This document shows positions 42,301-51,516 of a stretch of 57,359 nucleotides of DNA, in pieces. Source of the DNA: Bacteroidales bacterium. GTDB taxonomy: Bacteria; Bacteroidota; Bacteroidia; Bacteroidales; JAQXIO01. The notes under the pieces were generated by a model. That model had not been told where the DNA came from. It saw only the letters and a program-made list of their open reading frames with translations, and made no database searches. Every line of letters starts with the position of its first letter. Within the stretch, counting starts at the first letter, position 1. Position numbers and translations under genes: made by a program. The stretch lies in assembly GCA_029007825.1 (NCBI GenBank), contig JAQXIO010000031.1:1-57359 (forward strand), read 5' to 3'.

Positions 42301-43737
42301 ATGAACGGTTTTGGAAAAGATTGCGTAGTTGTCCGGCCGGTAAGAGTAATTCAATTCGGTGAAGGGAATTTTTTACGTTCTTTTGCGGACTGGATTATTT
42401 CCGAAATGAATAAAAGGACGGAATTCGACGGAAATGTAGCGGTAATCCAGCCGTTGAAATATGGCAATGCAGATTTGCTGAATAGACAGAACGGGCAGTA
42501 TCATCTGATTCTGAAAGGGATAGAAAATGGTTTGCCTGTCCGTAAAATAGAACGGATCGATTGTATAGACCGGACAATCGATCCTTATGCCGATTTCGAC
42601 GCTTATATGCGGCTGGCAGAGGTGCCGGAACTTCGTTTTGTCGTTTCCAATACGACAGAGGCTGGAATTGCTTTTGATTCCGGTAATTTATTTTCCGATA
42701 TGCCTGCAGAAAGTTTTCCGGGTAAATTGACTCAGTTTTTGTATCATCGTTTTCAGTTTTTTAAAGGTGCTACGGAAAGAGGGCTTATTTTTCTGCCTTG
42801 TGAGTTAATAGACCGTAACGGAGATATGCTGAAAAAAACGATATTACAATATGTGAGGTTATGGAATCTGGGAGATGCTTTTGAACAATGGATCGGAAGC
42901 AGTAATGTATTCTCCAATACTTTAGTGGATCGGATTGTTCCCGGTTTTCCCAGGGATACGGTTCAGGAAATCCGAAAGGAGATAGATTATGACGATGCAT
43001 TGATTAGTGAGAGTGAAATTTTTCATTTATGGGTTATCGAGGGAGATCCGGTTGTAAAGCGGGAGTTTCCTGCCGATAAGGCAGGTTTAAATGTCCTTTT
43101 TGTTCCCGATATGAAGCCTTACCGTGATCGTAAGGTTACTTTATTGAATGGCACTCATACTGTTTTATCACCGGTTGCTTTTTTGTATGGGCTTGATACG
43201 GTAAGAGAAGCCGTAGAAGATCCCTTGATAGGAAAATTTGTCCGGAAAGTAATGAGAGACGAACTTATGCCTTCCCTGAATCTTCCGGCTGAGGAACTGG
43301 AATTGTTTGCTACGGATGTGTTGGATCGTTTTAGGAATCCTTTTATTAAACATCAGTTGACCAGTATTATGCTTAACTCTTTTTCCAAGTTTAAAACACG
43401 GGATTTGCCTGCATTGAAAAAATATGCGGAGCGGAATGGCAGAGTCCCGGAAGGATTGGTGCTGGGATTGGCTGCCATCTGTGTTTATTATAAAGGAGGG
43501 AAGTGGGGAGAAAACTTAATCGAACCGAAAGACGATGAGGCTATCCTTTCTTTTTTACAGAGGGTATGGAAAGAGAGATGTTTCTATAATATTGCGGAGA
43601 CGATATTGGGTTCGGTTTCTCTTTGGGGGGGGGATCTGAATGAGATAAAAGGACTTACGGAAATTTTATCCGATAAACTTGCTGTTATTGCGGAATATGG
43701 AATAAAAAAAGCAGTCTGTAATTTCTTAGGTGAATGA
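42301..43737 (+). CDS. uxaB: tagaturonate reductase (altronate oxidoreductase)
   Basis: NAD-dependent reductase of the mannitol-dehydrogenase family, 478 residues, reducing D-tagaturonate to D-altronate. The N-terminal Rossmann part starts with VIQFGEGNFLRSFADWIISE. The catalytic region is typical (KVTLLNGTHTVLSPVAFLYG and FLRNPFIKHQL-like DRFRNPFIKHQLTSIMLNSF). The length fits UxaB. The stop overlaps the uxaA start (ATGA). Confidence 0.94.
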   Translation: MNGFGKDCVVVRPVRVIQFGEGNFLRSFADWIISEMNKRTEFDGNVAVIQPLKYGNADLLNRQNGQYHLILKGIENGLPVRKIERIDCIDRTIDPYADFDAYMRLAEVPELRFVVSNTTEAGIAFDSGNLFSDMPAESFPGKLTQFLYHRFQFFKGATERGLIFLPCELIDRNGDMLKKTILQYVRLWNLGDAFEQWIGSSNVFSNTLVDRIVPGFPRDTVQEIRKEIDYDDALISESEIFHLWVIEGDPVVKREFPADKAGLNVLFVPDMKPYRDRKVTLLNGTHTVLSPVAFLYGLDTVREAVEDPLIGKFVRKVMRDELMPSLNLPAEELELFATDVLDRFRNPFIKHQLTSIMLNSFSKFKTRDLPALKKYAERNGRVPEGLVLGLAAICVYYKGGKWGENLIEPKDDEAILSFLQRVWKERCFYNIAETILGSVSLWGGDLNEIKGLTEILSDKLAVIAEYGIKKAVCNFLGE

Positions 43738-45230
43738 AAGCTGGGAAATCGTATATCAGAATTCATGATCTCGATAATGTTGCTGTGGCATTATCATCCT
43801 TGCCGAAAGGAAAGCGTATCTGTATCGGTGAAATTTTTTTTGAATTAAAGGAGAATGTACCTGCAGGCCATAAATTTTCTCTTGTTTTACTGGAAAAGGA
43901 TGAAAATATAATTAAATATGGAGCTCCCATAGGCCATGCACTTACCCGTATTGAACCGGGTGAGTGGATCAATACCCGGAATATTTCCACCAATCTTTCG
44001 AGTCGTTTGAAATATGAGTATTCTCCGGTTGAAAGAAAATTTTCTCAGGGGCAAAAAAGGCTGTGTTCGTTTAAAGGATTCCGGCGTAAAAACGGTACTG
44101 TCGGAATTCGGAATGAAGTGTGGATTATTCCTACGGTGGGATGTGTCAATGGAATAGCCGAACGTTTGGTACGTAAAGTATACGGCCGGAAACCTGATAG
44201 TGTAGATTGCATAGTTGCTTATCCTCATAATCTTGGTTGTTCTCAGTTAGGTGATGATCACGAAAATACCCGTAAAATTCTCTGTAATATGGTTATGCAC
44301 CCCAATGCGGGTGGAATACTTTTAGTCGGTTTAGGTTGTGAAAATAACCGTCTTTCGTCTTTTCTGCCCATGCTTGGAGATATTGATTCCAGGCGGATAA
44401 AGTATATTGAGTGCCAGAAATCTGATGATGAACTGGAAGAAGGGGAGAGATTACTTCAGGAAATTTTTAACGAGATATCGGGAGACCGGAGAGAGGATAT
44501 TCCTGTTTCAGAGCTTAAAGTTGGTCTGAAGTGCGGAGGCTCGGACGGTTTTTCTGGAATTACCGCCAATCCGTTGTTGGGCCGGTTTTCCGATTTTCTG
44601 ATTTCCCAGGGTGGAAGTACCGTTTTGACCGAAGTCCCTGAAATGTTCGGTGCCGAGACTTTGTTGATGAACAGATGCCGGAATAAATCCGTTTTTAGGA
44701 AAACGGTAGCCCTTATTAATAATTTCAAGAACTATTTTATTTCAAACGGTCAGCCTGTTTATGAAAATCCTTCACCTGGAAATAAAGATGGCGGTATTTC
44801 GACATTGGAGGAGAAGTCATTAGGTTGTACACAAAAAAGCGGAAGCAGTGAAGTCGTCGATGTGCTTGATTATGGCGATAGGATCGGTATTCCGGGTTTG
44901 TCGCTGCTAAATGCACCCGGAAATGACCTTGTTGCCTCTACTGCCTTAGCTGCAAGTGGTTGCCAATTAATTCTTTTTACGACAGGCAGAGGTACTCCGT
45001 TCGGCACTTTTGTCCCGACTTTGAAAATATCGACAAATAGTGCGTTATATGGTGCGAAACGGAATTGGATTGATTATGATGCGGGGAGACTGCTCGATGG
45101 TATACCTATGGAGCAACTATGTGAAGAATTGGTATGGAAGATTATCGAAATCGCCAATGGTGCCTATACGTGTAATGAAAAGAATGGTTACAGGGATTTT
45201 GCTTTGTTCAAGTCCGGAGTGACTCTTTGA
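43734..45230 (+). CDS. uxaA: altronate dehydratase
   Basis: Iron-dependent dehydratase, 498 residues, converting D-altronate to 2-keto-3-deoxygluconate, the substrate of the KdgK encoded first in the operon. It has an N-terminal SAF domain (about 1-100, with AGHKFSLVLLEKDENIIKYG and PIGHALTRIEPGEWI) and the large UxaA catalytic domain (FRRKNGTVGIRNEVWIIPTV, YPHNLGCSQLGDDHE, LKCGGSDGFSGITANP). Its start overlaps uxaB by 4 nt. The isomerase step (UxaC) that would feed the pathway is not in this window. Confidence 0.95.
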   Translation: MKAGKSYIRIHDLDNVAVALSSLPKGKRICIGEIFFELKENVPAGHKFSLVLLEKDENIIKYGAPIGHALTRIEPGEWINTRNISTNLSSRLKYEYSPVERKFSQGQKRLCSFKGFRRKNGTVGIRNEVWIIPTVGCVNGIAERLVRKVYGRKPDSVDCIVAYPHNLGCSQLGDDHENTRKILCNMVMHPNAGGILLVGLGCENNRLSSFLPMLGDIDSRRIKYIECQKSDDELEEGERLLQEIFNEISGDRREDIPVSELKVGLKCGGSDGFSGITANPLLGRFSDFLISQGGSTVLTEVPEMFGAETLLMNRCRNKSVFRKTVALINNFKNYFISNGQPVYENPSPGNKDGGISTLEEKSLGCTQKSGSSEVVDVLDYGDRIGIPGLSLLNAPGNDLVASTALAASGCQLILFTTGRGTPFGTFVPTLKISTNSALYGAKRNWIDYDAGRLLDGIPMEQLCEELVWKIIEIANGAYTCNEKNGYRDFALFKSGVTL

Positions 45231-45274
45231 CAGATCGTCTTTAAATAATTATGTTTATGTTAATACTTTGAATT

Positions 45275-46393
45275 ATGGTTGGAACGAAATTTTTATTATT
45301 TCTTCTTCCTGCGTTTTTGTTTTCCTGTAAGAATACGGTTCCCGGTGAAAATGTTCAGGATATCCGGTATGGACCGGCGCAGCGTTTCGAGTTATCGGGC
45401 GATACATGGACAGGAACTTGGGCAGATGATGGAAATATATATTCGACAGCAGACGATTTTTATAATGATAGCGTCACCTCCAATCTCGCTCTTTTCCGTT
45501 TAAAAGGTGATGATCCGATGAATCTGGAGATTGAGTTAATTAATCCGATGCAGGAGTATGGCAGGATTAGCCAGCTGGATGCTGATTCTCTGGCGTGGAA
45601 AGCTTCCGGATTGACTTGTGTGGATGGCGTTTTGTATATGTTTGTGAGCCGTCATAATTATCCATGGCTTTATGATCCTGCACCCGATAATAACCGGCAG
45701 ACGGCACAGGATGGCAGTATTATAAAATCATCGGATTACGGTAAGACGTGGAGCCGGAGTGCAAAGGAAAATACGAATAATCCGATGTTTCCCGGAAAAC
45801 GTTTTGCTGCGGGCTTCTTTATCGAGTACGGAAGGGATATACAGAATATGGACGACCATTCCGATAAATATGTCTACGCCGTAGCAAACGATGGTTATTG
45901 GAATAACGGAAACGATATGATTTTAGGACGTGTGCTGAAAAGTAAGCTTCCGGATTTGAATGCGCGGGATTGGGAGTTTTATAGCGGTAACGGTAAAATT
46001 GCGAATGAGAAGGATTGGATTAAAGATATGCACAAGGCGGTGCCCGTTTTAACGGATTCGGCGCATGTGGGAATGTCGGCAGTAACTTATTTACCCAAGC
46101 AAAAGAGGTATATTCTCGGACAGTGGTATTTTCCATTGGGAGGTTTTTGCGGTAATACTTCCGTGTGGGCTTTTCGTCAGGCTCCTGCACCCTGGGGACC
46201 ATGGGAAACGGTTAGCTGTGATACTTTTTCGGCAGGGGGATTTTACAACCCGTGTATTTTGTCTAAGTTTATTAAGGAAGACGGTTCTTCATCTTATATA
46301 TCCGTGGCGGGGGACTGCCATCAACAGCCTGAATATTATAAGTTGTTTATGATACCGGTTGATTTTTTAATGAAAGATGATACCATGAAATAG
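45275..46393 (+). CDS. lipoprotein of unknown function (DUF4185-like beta-propeller)
   Basis: A 372-residue lipoprotein with lipobox LFSCKN (Cys18). Blades rich in Trp, Gly and Asp (GDTWTGTWADDGNIYSTADD, IIKSSDYGKTWSRS, YAVANDGYWNNGNDMILGRV, RYILGQWYFPLGG) suggest a five-bladed propeller as in DUF4185 and sialidase-like carbohydrate proteins. I do not see a full sialidase Asp-box series or a known catalytic set. It lies 44 nt after uxaA on the same strand and before a terminator, so it is probably co-expressed with uronate genes and may act on uronate-containing glycans in the periplasm or at the surface. Confidence 0.65.
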   Translation: MVGTKFLLFLLPAFLFSCKNTVPGENVQDIRYGPAQRFELSGDTWTGTWADDGNIYSTADDFYNDSVTSNLALFRLKGDDPMNLEIELINPMQEYGRISQLDADSLAWKASGLTCVDGVLYMFVSRHNYPWLYDPAPDNNRQTAQDGSIIKSSDYGKTWSRSAKENTNNPMFPGKRFAAGFFIEYGRDIQNMDDHSDKYVYAVANDGYWNNGNDMILGRVLKSKLPDLNARDWEFYSGNGKIANEKDWIKDMHKAVPVLTDSAHVGMSAVTYLPKQKRYILGQWYFPLGGFCGNTSVWAFRQAPAPWGPWETVSCDTFSAGGFYNPCILSKFIKEDGSSSYISVAGDCHQQPEYYKLFMIPVDFLMKDDTMK

Positions 46394-46421
46394 CAGATGG
46401 CTTCGTATCACTTTGATTCAT

Positions 46422-46456
46422 AAAAAAGAGGAACCTCGACCGGATTCCTCTTTTTT
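46422..46456. terminator. bidirectional terminator between uronate operon and HAD gene
   Basis: Perfect 12-bp stem (46422-46433 with 46445-46456) with A run on the left and T run on the right; 11-nt loop. It serves both convergent genes. Confidence 0.9.
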
Positions 46457-46474
46457 ATTTTTCGTAGAATACCT

Positions 46475-47095
46475 TTATTGAAAAATATATCTGAAATCTT
46501 CTTTGTTTTCCGGTTTAAAAGAACGGAATCCGAAAGATTCGGCAACACGGCAGTTTTCTGCTCCGTCATCGATGAAGAGCGTTTTTTCGGGAGTTACACC
46601 AGAGTCTTTCAGAATATGTTCGAATATCTCTTTTTTAGGCTTCATACATCCTATTTTATAGGAGAGATAGAGTTTGTCGAAATATTCGTCTAACGGTTTC
46701 CCTGTTTTGCTGAAGCGGGGAGAACAGGCCCATTCCATTACAACCGGATTTGTATTGCTGAGCAGATAGAGTGTATATTTTTTACGTAACTCCTCCAGCA
46801 TATCCAGTTTATATTGCTGTACGCCACCGATAAATCCCAGCCATCCGGCATCGATTTTGTCGTGTGAAACCTCTTTTCCTGCAAGTTTACAGAATTCCTT
46901 GTAGAAATCATCTCTGCTGATGCTACCCTCTTCCAATTGTTGGAAAATGCCTTCCTGATGGTAAGAACTGAGCATATCCGCCGCATTGGCAATGCCTGCT
47001 TCCGTAAATTTTCTTACGGCGTTGTCCCTATCCAGGTCAATAATGACGCCTCCCAGGTCGAAAATAATGGTGTCAACACCTTGTGTTAAATTCAT
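46475..47095 (-). CDS. HAD-family phosphatase (YihX-like)
   Basis: Haloacid-dehalogenase-superfamily hydrolase, 206 residues from ATG 47095 (MNLTQGVDTIIF). The in-frame upstream ATG at 47182 would overlap the rplM promoter and is rejected. Motif I is TIIFDLGGVIIDLD, with the nucleophile Asp but Gly in place of the common second acid, as in some YihX-type sugar phosphatases. Motif II Ser/Asn LLSNTNPVV, motif III Lys in GCMKPKKEIF, motif IV LFIDDGAENC. It is probably a cytosolic phosphatase acting on sugar or nucleotide phosphates. It is divergent from rplM. Confidence 0.9.
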   Translation of the reverse strand: MNLTQGVDTIIFDLGGVIIDLDRDNAVRKFTEAGIANAADMLSSYHQEGIFQQLEEGSISRDDFYKEFCKLAGKEVSHDKIDAGWLGFIGGVQQYKLDMLEELRKKYTLYLLSNTNPVVMEWACSPRFSKTGKPLDEYFDKLYLSYKIGCMKPKKEIFEHILKDSGVTPEKTLFIDDGAENCRVAESFGFRSFKPENKEDFRYIFQ

Positions 47096-47170
47096 GTAAA
47101 ATCTTTTTTTGTTTTTGTGATACAAAGTAACCGCTTTTTTACTGTTTCTCAAAAATATAGGATGAAATGT

Positions 47171-47200
47171 TTTGATATCCACGGAAAATCAGTACCTTTG
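47171..47200 (+). promoter_or_regulatory. promoter of the rplM-rpsI-rpsB-tsf cluster
   Basis: TTTG (47171-47174), 18-nt spacer, TACCTTTG (47193-47200). A close consensus match, with a leader of about 115 nt before rplM. Confidence 0.85.
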
Positions 47201-47204
47201 CGAG

Positions 47205-47280
47205 CCGATTATTATCATAAAATGTAAGAGATTAAGCCTGAACCGATTATTCCTTTCTGTGTGTCCGGAGAGATAATCGG
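47205..47280 (+). promoter_or_regulatory. possible structured leader of rplM
   Basis: CCGATTAT occurs at 47205-47212 and again at 47243-47250, and ATAATCGG at 47273-47280 can pair with either copy, giving alternative 8-bp stems in the leader. The first copy spans the expected transcript start near 47207, so only part of it may be transcribed. A role in autoregulation by L13 is a guess from position. Confidence 0.4.
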
Positions 47281-47320
47281 AGGGTTATTGAATTTATTAA
47301 CAAGTAAAAACATTAAAGCA

Positions 47321-47776
47321 GTGGATACTTTAAGTTACAAGACCATTTCTGCGAACAAGGCAACTGTTACCAAAGAGTGGGTTGTAGTTGATGCAACTGA
47401 CCAAACCTTGGGACGCCTCTGTTCTAAAGTTGCGAAACTTTTGAGAGGAAAGTACAAACCCAACTTTACACCTCACGTTGATTGTGGTGACAATGTGATT
47501 ATTATCAATGCCGAAAAGATCAATCTTACCGGCAATAAGTGGAACGACCGCATTTATTTGAGCTATACCGGATATCCCGGCGGCCAGAAGGAGAATACTC
47601 CTGCTACTCTTATGAAAAAAGGAGCCAGCCGTTTGTTCTTAAAGGTTGTTAAGGGTATGCTTCCTAAAAACAGATTGGGAGCCCGCATTCTCAAGAACCT
47701 TTATGTATATGAAGGCGCAGAGCATAATCATGAAGCTCAGCAACCTAAATTAATTGATATTAATACTCTTAAATAA
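47321..47776 (+). CDS. rplM: 50S ribosomal protein L13
   Basis: Ribosomal L13, 151 residues. I chose GTG 47321 (reading MDTLSYKTISANKATVTKEW), the usual N-terminus of Bacteroidales L13; the upstream open frame to 47261 adds residues not found in the family and begins inside the leader. Conserved parts include LGRLCSKVAKLLRGKYKPNF, SYTGYPGG, KGMLPKNRLG and YEGAEHNHEAQQP. It heads the standard rplM-rpsI-rpsB-tsf cluster. Confidence 0.96.
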   Translation: MDTLSYKTISANKATVTKEWVVVDATDQTLGRLCSKVAKLLRGKYKPNFTPHVDCGDNVIIINAEKINLTGNKWNDRIYLSYTGYPGGQKENTPATLMKKGASRLFLKVVKGMLPKNRLGARILKNLYVYEGAEHNHEAQQPKLIDINTLK

Positions 47777-47781
47777 TCGCT

Positions 47782-48168
47782 ATGGAAGTAGTAAATGCAA
47801 TCGGAAGACGTAAAGCCGCAGTTGCTCGCGTTTATGTAAGCGAAGGAAGCGGTAAGATCACCATTAATAAGCGTGAATTAGAACAATACTTCCCTTCAAC
47901 TATTCTTCAATATGTAGTAAAGCAACCTCTTAATACATTAGGCGTTGCAGAAAAATACGATATTAAGATTAATCTTGACGGTGGTGGTATTAAAGGACAA
48001 TCAGAAGCCGCACGTTTGGCTATTGCCCGTTCATTGGTAAAAATCAATCCCGAAGATAAATCGGTATTAAGAGCAGAAGGCTTCATTACCCGTGATCCTC
48101 GTTCTGTTGAACGTAAAAAACCGGGTCAGCCAAAAGCAAGAAAGAGATTCCAGTTCAGCAAGCGTTAA
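47782..48168 (+). CDS. rpsI: 30S ribosomal protein S9
   Basis: Ribosomal S9, 128 residues, beginning MEVVNAIGRRKAAVARVYVS and ending KPGQPKARKRFQFSKR, whose basic tail contacts P-site tRNA. It lies 5 nt after rplM. The 127-bp gap before rpsB has no gene and no clear terminator. Confidence 0.97.
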   Translation: MEVVNAIGRRKAAVARVYVSEGSGKITINKRELEQYFPSTILQYVVKQPLNTLGVAEKYDIKINLDGGGIKGQSEAARLAIARSLVKINPEDKSVLRAEGFITRDPRSVERKKPGQPKARKRFQFSKR

Positions 48169-48295
48169 TTTGTGTTGCTTAACAGTAAGAAATCTCGACC
48201 GTTTAGTATCTAAATTATCAGGATTCTATTTTATGATTTCAGACTACCTGATGATTGGAACAGTAAAAAGAAAGTAAACGATTAAAAACAAAACA

Positions 48296-49147
48296 ATGTC
48301 AAGAGTAAATTTCGATCAGTTGTTAGAAGCCGGAGTACACTTCGGACACTTAAAAAGAAAGTGGAACCCCGCAATGGCTCCTTATATTTTCATGGAGCGT
48401 AATGGTATTCATATCATAGATCTCTACAAAACAGTTGCCAAAGTAGAAGATGCTGCAGCAGCACTCAGACAGATTGCTAAGTCTGGTAAAAAAGTGTTGT
48501 TCGTAGCAACAAAAAAACAAGCAAAGCAGGTTGTAGCCGAAAAAGCTGCTGCTGTAGGTATGCCTTATGTGATCGAACGTTGGCCGGGCGGTATGCTGAC
48601 TAACTTCCAGACAATCCGTAAGGCTGTGAAGAAAATGTCTTCCATCGACAAGATGACAAAAGACGGAACTTTTGATAATCTTTCAAAAAGAGAAAAATTA
48701 CAGATATCACGTCAACGTGCCAAACTTGAAAAAACATTAGGTTCAATCGCTGAGCTCGTACGCCTTCCGTCTGCCCTTTTTGTGGTTGATGTGATGAAAG
48801 AACATATTGCAGTTCGCGAGGCCAATCGTTTGGGTATTCCTGTATTTGCGATGGTTGATACAAATTCAAATCCTTCGGATATTGACTTTGTGATTCCCGC
48901 AAACGATGATGCTGCAAAGTCAATCGAAGTGATCCTTACTGCAGTTTGTGATGCAATAAGCGAAGGTCTGGAAGAACGTAAGGCAGAAAAAATCGATGCT
49001 GCTGCCGCCGCTGCTGAAGAGGAAGAAGGAGCACCGAAGCGTGAAAGAAGAGCAAAAGCTGCAAAGAAAGAACGTGTTCATAAAGAAGATGAAGCAGCTT
49101 TGAATGCAAACGTTCTCAGCAAATTTGTTAAGGACGAAGAAGAATAA
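48296..49147 (+). CDS. rpsB: 30S ribosomal protein S2
   Basis: Ribosomal S2, 283 residues. Core motifs include LLEAGVHFGHLKRKWNPAMA, KVLFVATKKQAKQVV, ERWPGGMLTNF and NSNPSDIDFVIPANDDA. About 50 extra C-terminal residues, rich in Ala, Glu and Lys, form a charged tail common in this phylum. Followed by tsf after 25 nt, as in most bacteria. Confidence 0.97.
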   Translation: MSRVNFDQLLEAGVHFGHLKRKWNPAMAPYIFMERNGIHIIDLYKTVAKVEDAAAALRQIAKSGKKVLFVATKKQAKQVVAEKAAAVGMPYVIERWPGGMLTNFQTIRKAVKKMSSIDKMTKDGTFDNLSKREKLQISRQRAKLEKTLGSIAELVRLPSALFVVDVMKEHIAVREANRLGIPVFAMVDTNSNPSDIDFVIPANDDAAKSIEVILTAVCDAISEGLEERKAEKIDAAAAAAEEEEGAPKRERRAKAAKKERVHKEDEAALNANVLSKFVKDEEE

Positions 49148-49172
49148 TATTAACTCAAGAAAGGAGATAATT

Positions 49173-49997
49173 ATGGCTATATCAATGGCAGACATATCCA
49201 AGCTTCGTAAGATGACCGGAGCCGGAATGATGGATTGTAAAAATGCTTTGACGGAAGCAAACGGTGATTTTGACAAAGCAGTAGAAATTATTCGTAAAAA
49301 AGGCCAGGCTGTGGCTGCAAAACGTTCTGACCGCGAAGCTTCGGAAGGTTGCGTTCTGGCTGCTGTTAATGGTAATTTTGCCGCTATTGTAGCTTTGAAA
49401 TGTGAAACCGATTTTGTTGCTAAAAATGCAGATTTCATTGCTTTGACTCAAAATATATTAAATGTTGCATTGGATAAAAAACCTGCTACACTGGAAGAGT
49501 TGACGGCTTTACAGTTAGATGGTAGTTCAATCAGCAATTTAATTACCGATCGTATCGGTGTAACCGGTGAAAAAATGGAACTTGGCTTTTATGAATTCGT
49601 AGAAGGTCCGGCTACCGTTGCTTATATTCACCCGGGCAATAAGCTGGCTACGATTGTGGCATTCAATCAGGAGGGTGTTGAGACGCAGATGGCGAAAGAC
49701 GTTGCAATGCAGGTTGCTGCAATGAATCCGGTTGCTATCCGTCCGGAAGAGGTTCCGGCAGATGTGATAGAAAAAGAACTTGAAATTGCACGTGATAAAG
49801 CTCGTCAGGCCGGTAAACCTGAAAATTTAATCGATAAGATTGCTCAGGGTGGTCTGAATAAGTATTATCAGGAAAATACGTTGTTGCAACAAGCTTTTGT
49901 TAAGGATGCAAAGATCAATATCGATCAGTATCTGAAATCGGCAAATAAAGATTTGACGGTAGTTGCGTTCAAACGTGTTACGTTGAATGTAGATTAA
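49173..49997 (+). CDS. tsf: elongation factor Ts
   Basis: EF-Ts, 274 residues, nucleotide exchange factor for EF-Tu. ATG 49173 (MAISMADISKLRKMTGAGMM) has an AAGGAGATA sequence just upstream; the longer frame from 49104 overlaps rpsB and is rejected. It has the N-terminal UBA-like domain (DCKNALTEANGDFDKAVEII) and the core CETDFVAKNADF, the segment that contacts EF-Tu. Ends at a strong terminator. Confidence 0.97.
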   Translation: MAISMADISKLRKMTGAGMMDCKNALTEANGDFDKAVEIIRKKGQAVAAKRSDREASEGCVLAAVNGNFAAIVALKCETDFVAKNADFIALTQNILNVALDKKPATLEELTALQLDGSSISNLITDRIGVTGEKMELGFYEFVEGPATVAYIHPGNKLATIVAFNQEGVETQMAKDVAMQVAAMNPVAIRPEEVPADVIEKELEIARDKARQAGKPENLIDKIAQGGLNKYYQENTLLQQAFVKDAKINIDQYLKSANKDLTVVAFKRVTLNVD

Positions 49998-50020
49998 TAC
50001 TGAAAATTATAGAAAAGCTA

Positions 50021-50053
50021 AAAGGCTTGCACTTCGCAGTGCAGGCCTTTTTT
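50021..50053 (+). terminator. terminator of the ribosomal cluster
   Basis: 13-bp stem with one G-T (50021-50033 with 50038-50050), TCGC loop, followed by T run. Located 24 nt after tsf. Confidence 0.9.
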
Positions 50054-50054
50054 C

Positions 50055-50086
50055 ATATCTCCGTTTTTTAATCCTTCCGGAGATAT
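50055..50086. terminator. second hairpin, possible terminator of the TolC operon
   Basis: Perfect 9-bp stem ATATCTCCG/CGGAGATAT (50055-50063 with 50078-50086), 14-nt loop. It could back up the tsf terminator or end the convergent TolC operon, whose last gene stops at 50208. Confidence 0.55.
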
Positions 50087-50207
50087 TTTCAGTAATTAAA
50101 CTAATCAACTTATAAAACAAAAAAGTGTTACTAAAAATTTTCCTGTATTAGAGTATGATTTTTATTCCCCGGTAAAAATCGAGAATTTTTGTCCGGAATA
50201 TAAATTC

Positions 50208-51503
50208 TTATTTGCTTTGCACCTGTTCGGCCTGCGATTGATTTAGTTTGGTTTTCGCTTCGTTCAGTTCAAAGACCGTAGCTTTGCCAACTTCATATTT
50301 TTCTTCGGTGTATTCATATGCTTTCGAAGAAGCTTCTACCGATTCTTTGCTGGAATCGTATTTTTTCTGTGCTGCCACAGCTTTGTAGTAGGCCTGCTGT
50401 ATTTCTTTAAAAAGTTCTTTTTTACTATAGTCGAGGCTGAGTTCCTGATTCAGAATGTTTATCTGTGATTTTTTTACCTGATTGTGAAAGCTGAATCGAT
50501 TAAAGATAGGAATGCTTAATGATAGTCCGAGACTGGAACGTTGATTATTTCTCAATTGTTCGGCAAAAGTATACTTTTCGATTTGTGTGCCCGTGTAATA
50601 GTGATAATATGCGTTTCTGTAGTAAGCAGAGAAGTCGAGTTTCGGATAATAGGCAGACTTTGCAACTTTCAGGTTCTTCTTGCTGCTTTCCAGAAGGAAT
50701 TCCTGCTCTTTGATTGCGGGTCTGGAATTTACGGCGACAGCGTAAATGTCGGCTGGTGGGAGTATGCTTCCCAACAGTTCCTCCGTCGGATTGTTAATAA
50801 ATGGGGCCTGGACGCTAAATGATTCTATTTCCGTGCCTAATTCCAGATTTTGAGCTAAGGCAAGGAGGGTAAGTTTTGTCTGGTTCTGGGCATTGACCAG
50901 GTTGAGCTGATCTTTGGCTAATGTTGCTTTTATTTCATAAAGTTGTCCCTCCGGTGCTTTGCCTGCTTCTACCATCAGTGCGGTTTTTTTTACCTGTTCA
51001 GTTGTCAGTTCTACCTGGTTCGTATATACCTTTTCCATTTCCTGATTAAACAGGACATCGAGAAAATTGGAGGTCACCATGAGCGCTAAAGATTCTTTTG
51101 CTTTATCCAATGTTTCCAAAGTGGCTTTGAGGTTAAGTTTTTCTGCCGCGATCTCGTTCGGTATTTTAAACCCTGTAAACAAAGGTACTGTTGTATTGAT
51201 ACCAAGAATACCGTTTGCTGAGTTTTCCGGCAAACTAAGTTCGCTTGCTGAAGGTGACCGCCCGAAATCAAAATTTTGCTCTACGTTGGCGTTCAGGTTG
51301 GGAAGCCGGCTCCATTTGGCTGTATGGAGCGTGCGTTCTTGTATTTTGCTGTCCAGATATTTACTTTTTATATCGATATTATTCTCCAGAGCGTAATCGA
51401 TACATTCTTCGAGTGTCCATTGCCGTTTTTCCTGTGCCGGCAGATTTACCGGAAAGAGTAGGGTTAGCAAGAATATAAACGGATAATATAGAACGGTTTT
51501 CAT
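50208..51503 (-). CDS. TolC-family outer-membrane factor
   Basis: Outer-membrane channel protein of 431 residues from ATG 51503 (MKTVLYYPFIFLLTLLFPVN, signal peptide ending near LPAQ). The in-frame upstream start lies inside the adaptor gene. The two TolC repeats are visible (WTLEECIDYALENNIDIKSK; and the second with FLLESSKKNLKVAKSAYYPK). It is the last gene of the padR-pspC-ABC operon, 13 nt after the adaptor. Confidence 0.93.
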   Translation of the reverse strand: MKTVLYYPFIFLLTLLFPVNLPAQEKRQWTLEECIDYALENNIDIKSKYLDSKIQERTLHTAKWSRLPNLNANVEQNFDFGRSPSASELSLPENSANGILGINTTVPLFTGFKIPNEIAAEKLNLKATLETLDKAKESLALMVTSNFLDVLFNQEMEKVYTNQVELTTEQVKKTALMVEAGKAPEGQLYEIKATLAKDQLNLVNAQNQTKLTLLALAQNLELGTEIESFSVQAPFINNPTEELLGSILPPADIYAVAVNSRPAIKEQEFLLESSKKNLKVAKSAYYPKLDFSAYYRNAYYHYYTGTQIEKYTFAEQLRNNQRSSLGLSLSIPIFNRFSFHNQVKKSQINILNQELSLDYSKKELFKEIQQAYYKAVAAQKKYDSSKESVEASSKAYEYTEEKYEVGKATVFELNEAKTKLNQSQAEQVQSK

Positions 51504-51516
51504 AATCAGGATTTCT

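Noticed and set aside
47096..47182. 29-residue N-terminal extension of the HAD phosphatase
   Set aside because: It would begin inside the divergent rplM promoter, and the family starts just before TIIFDLGG.
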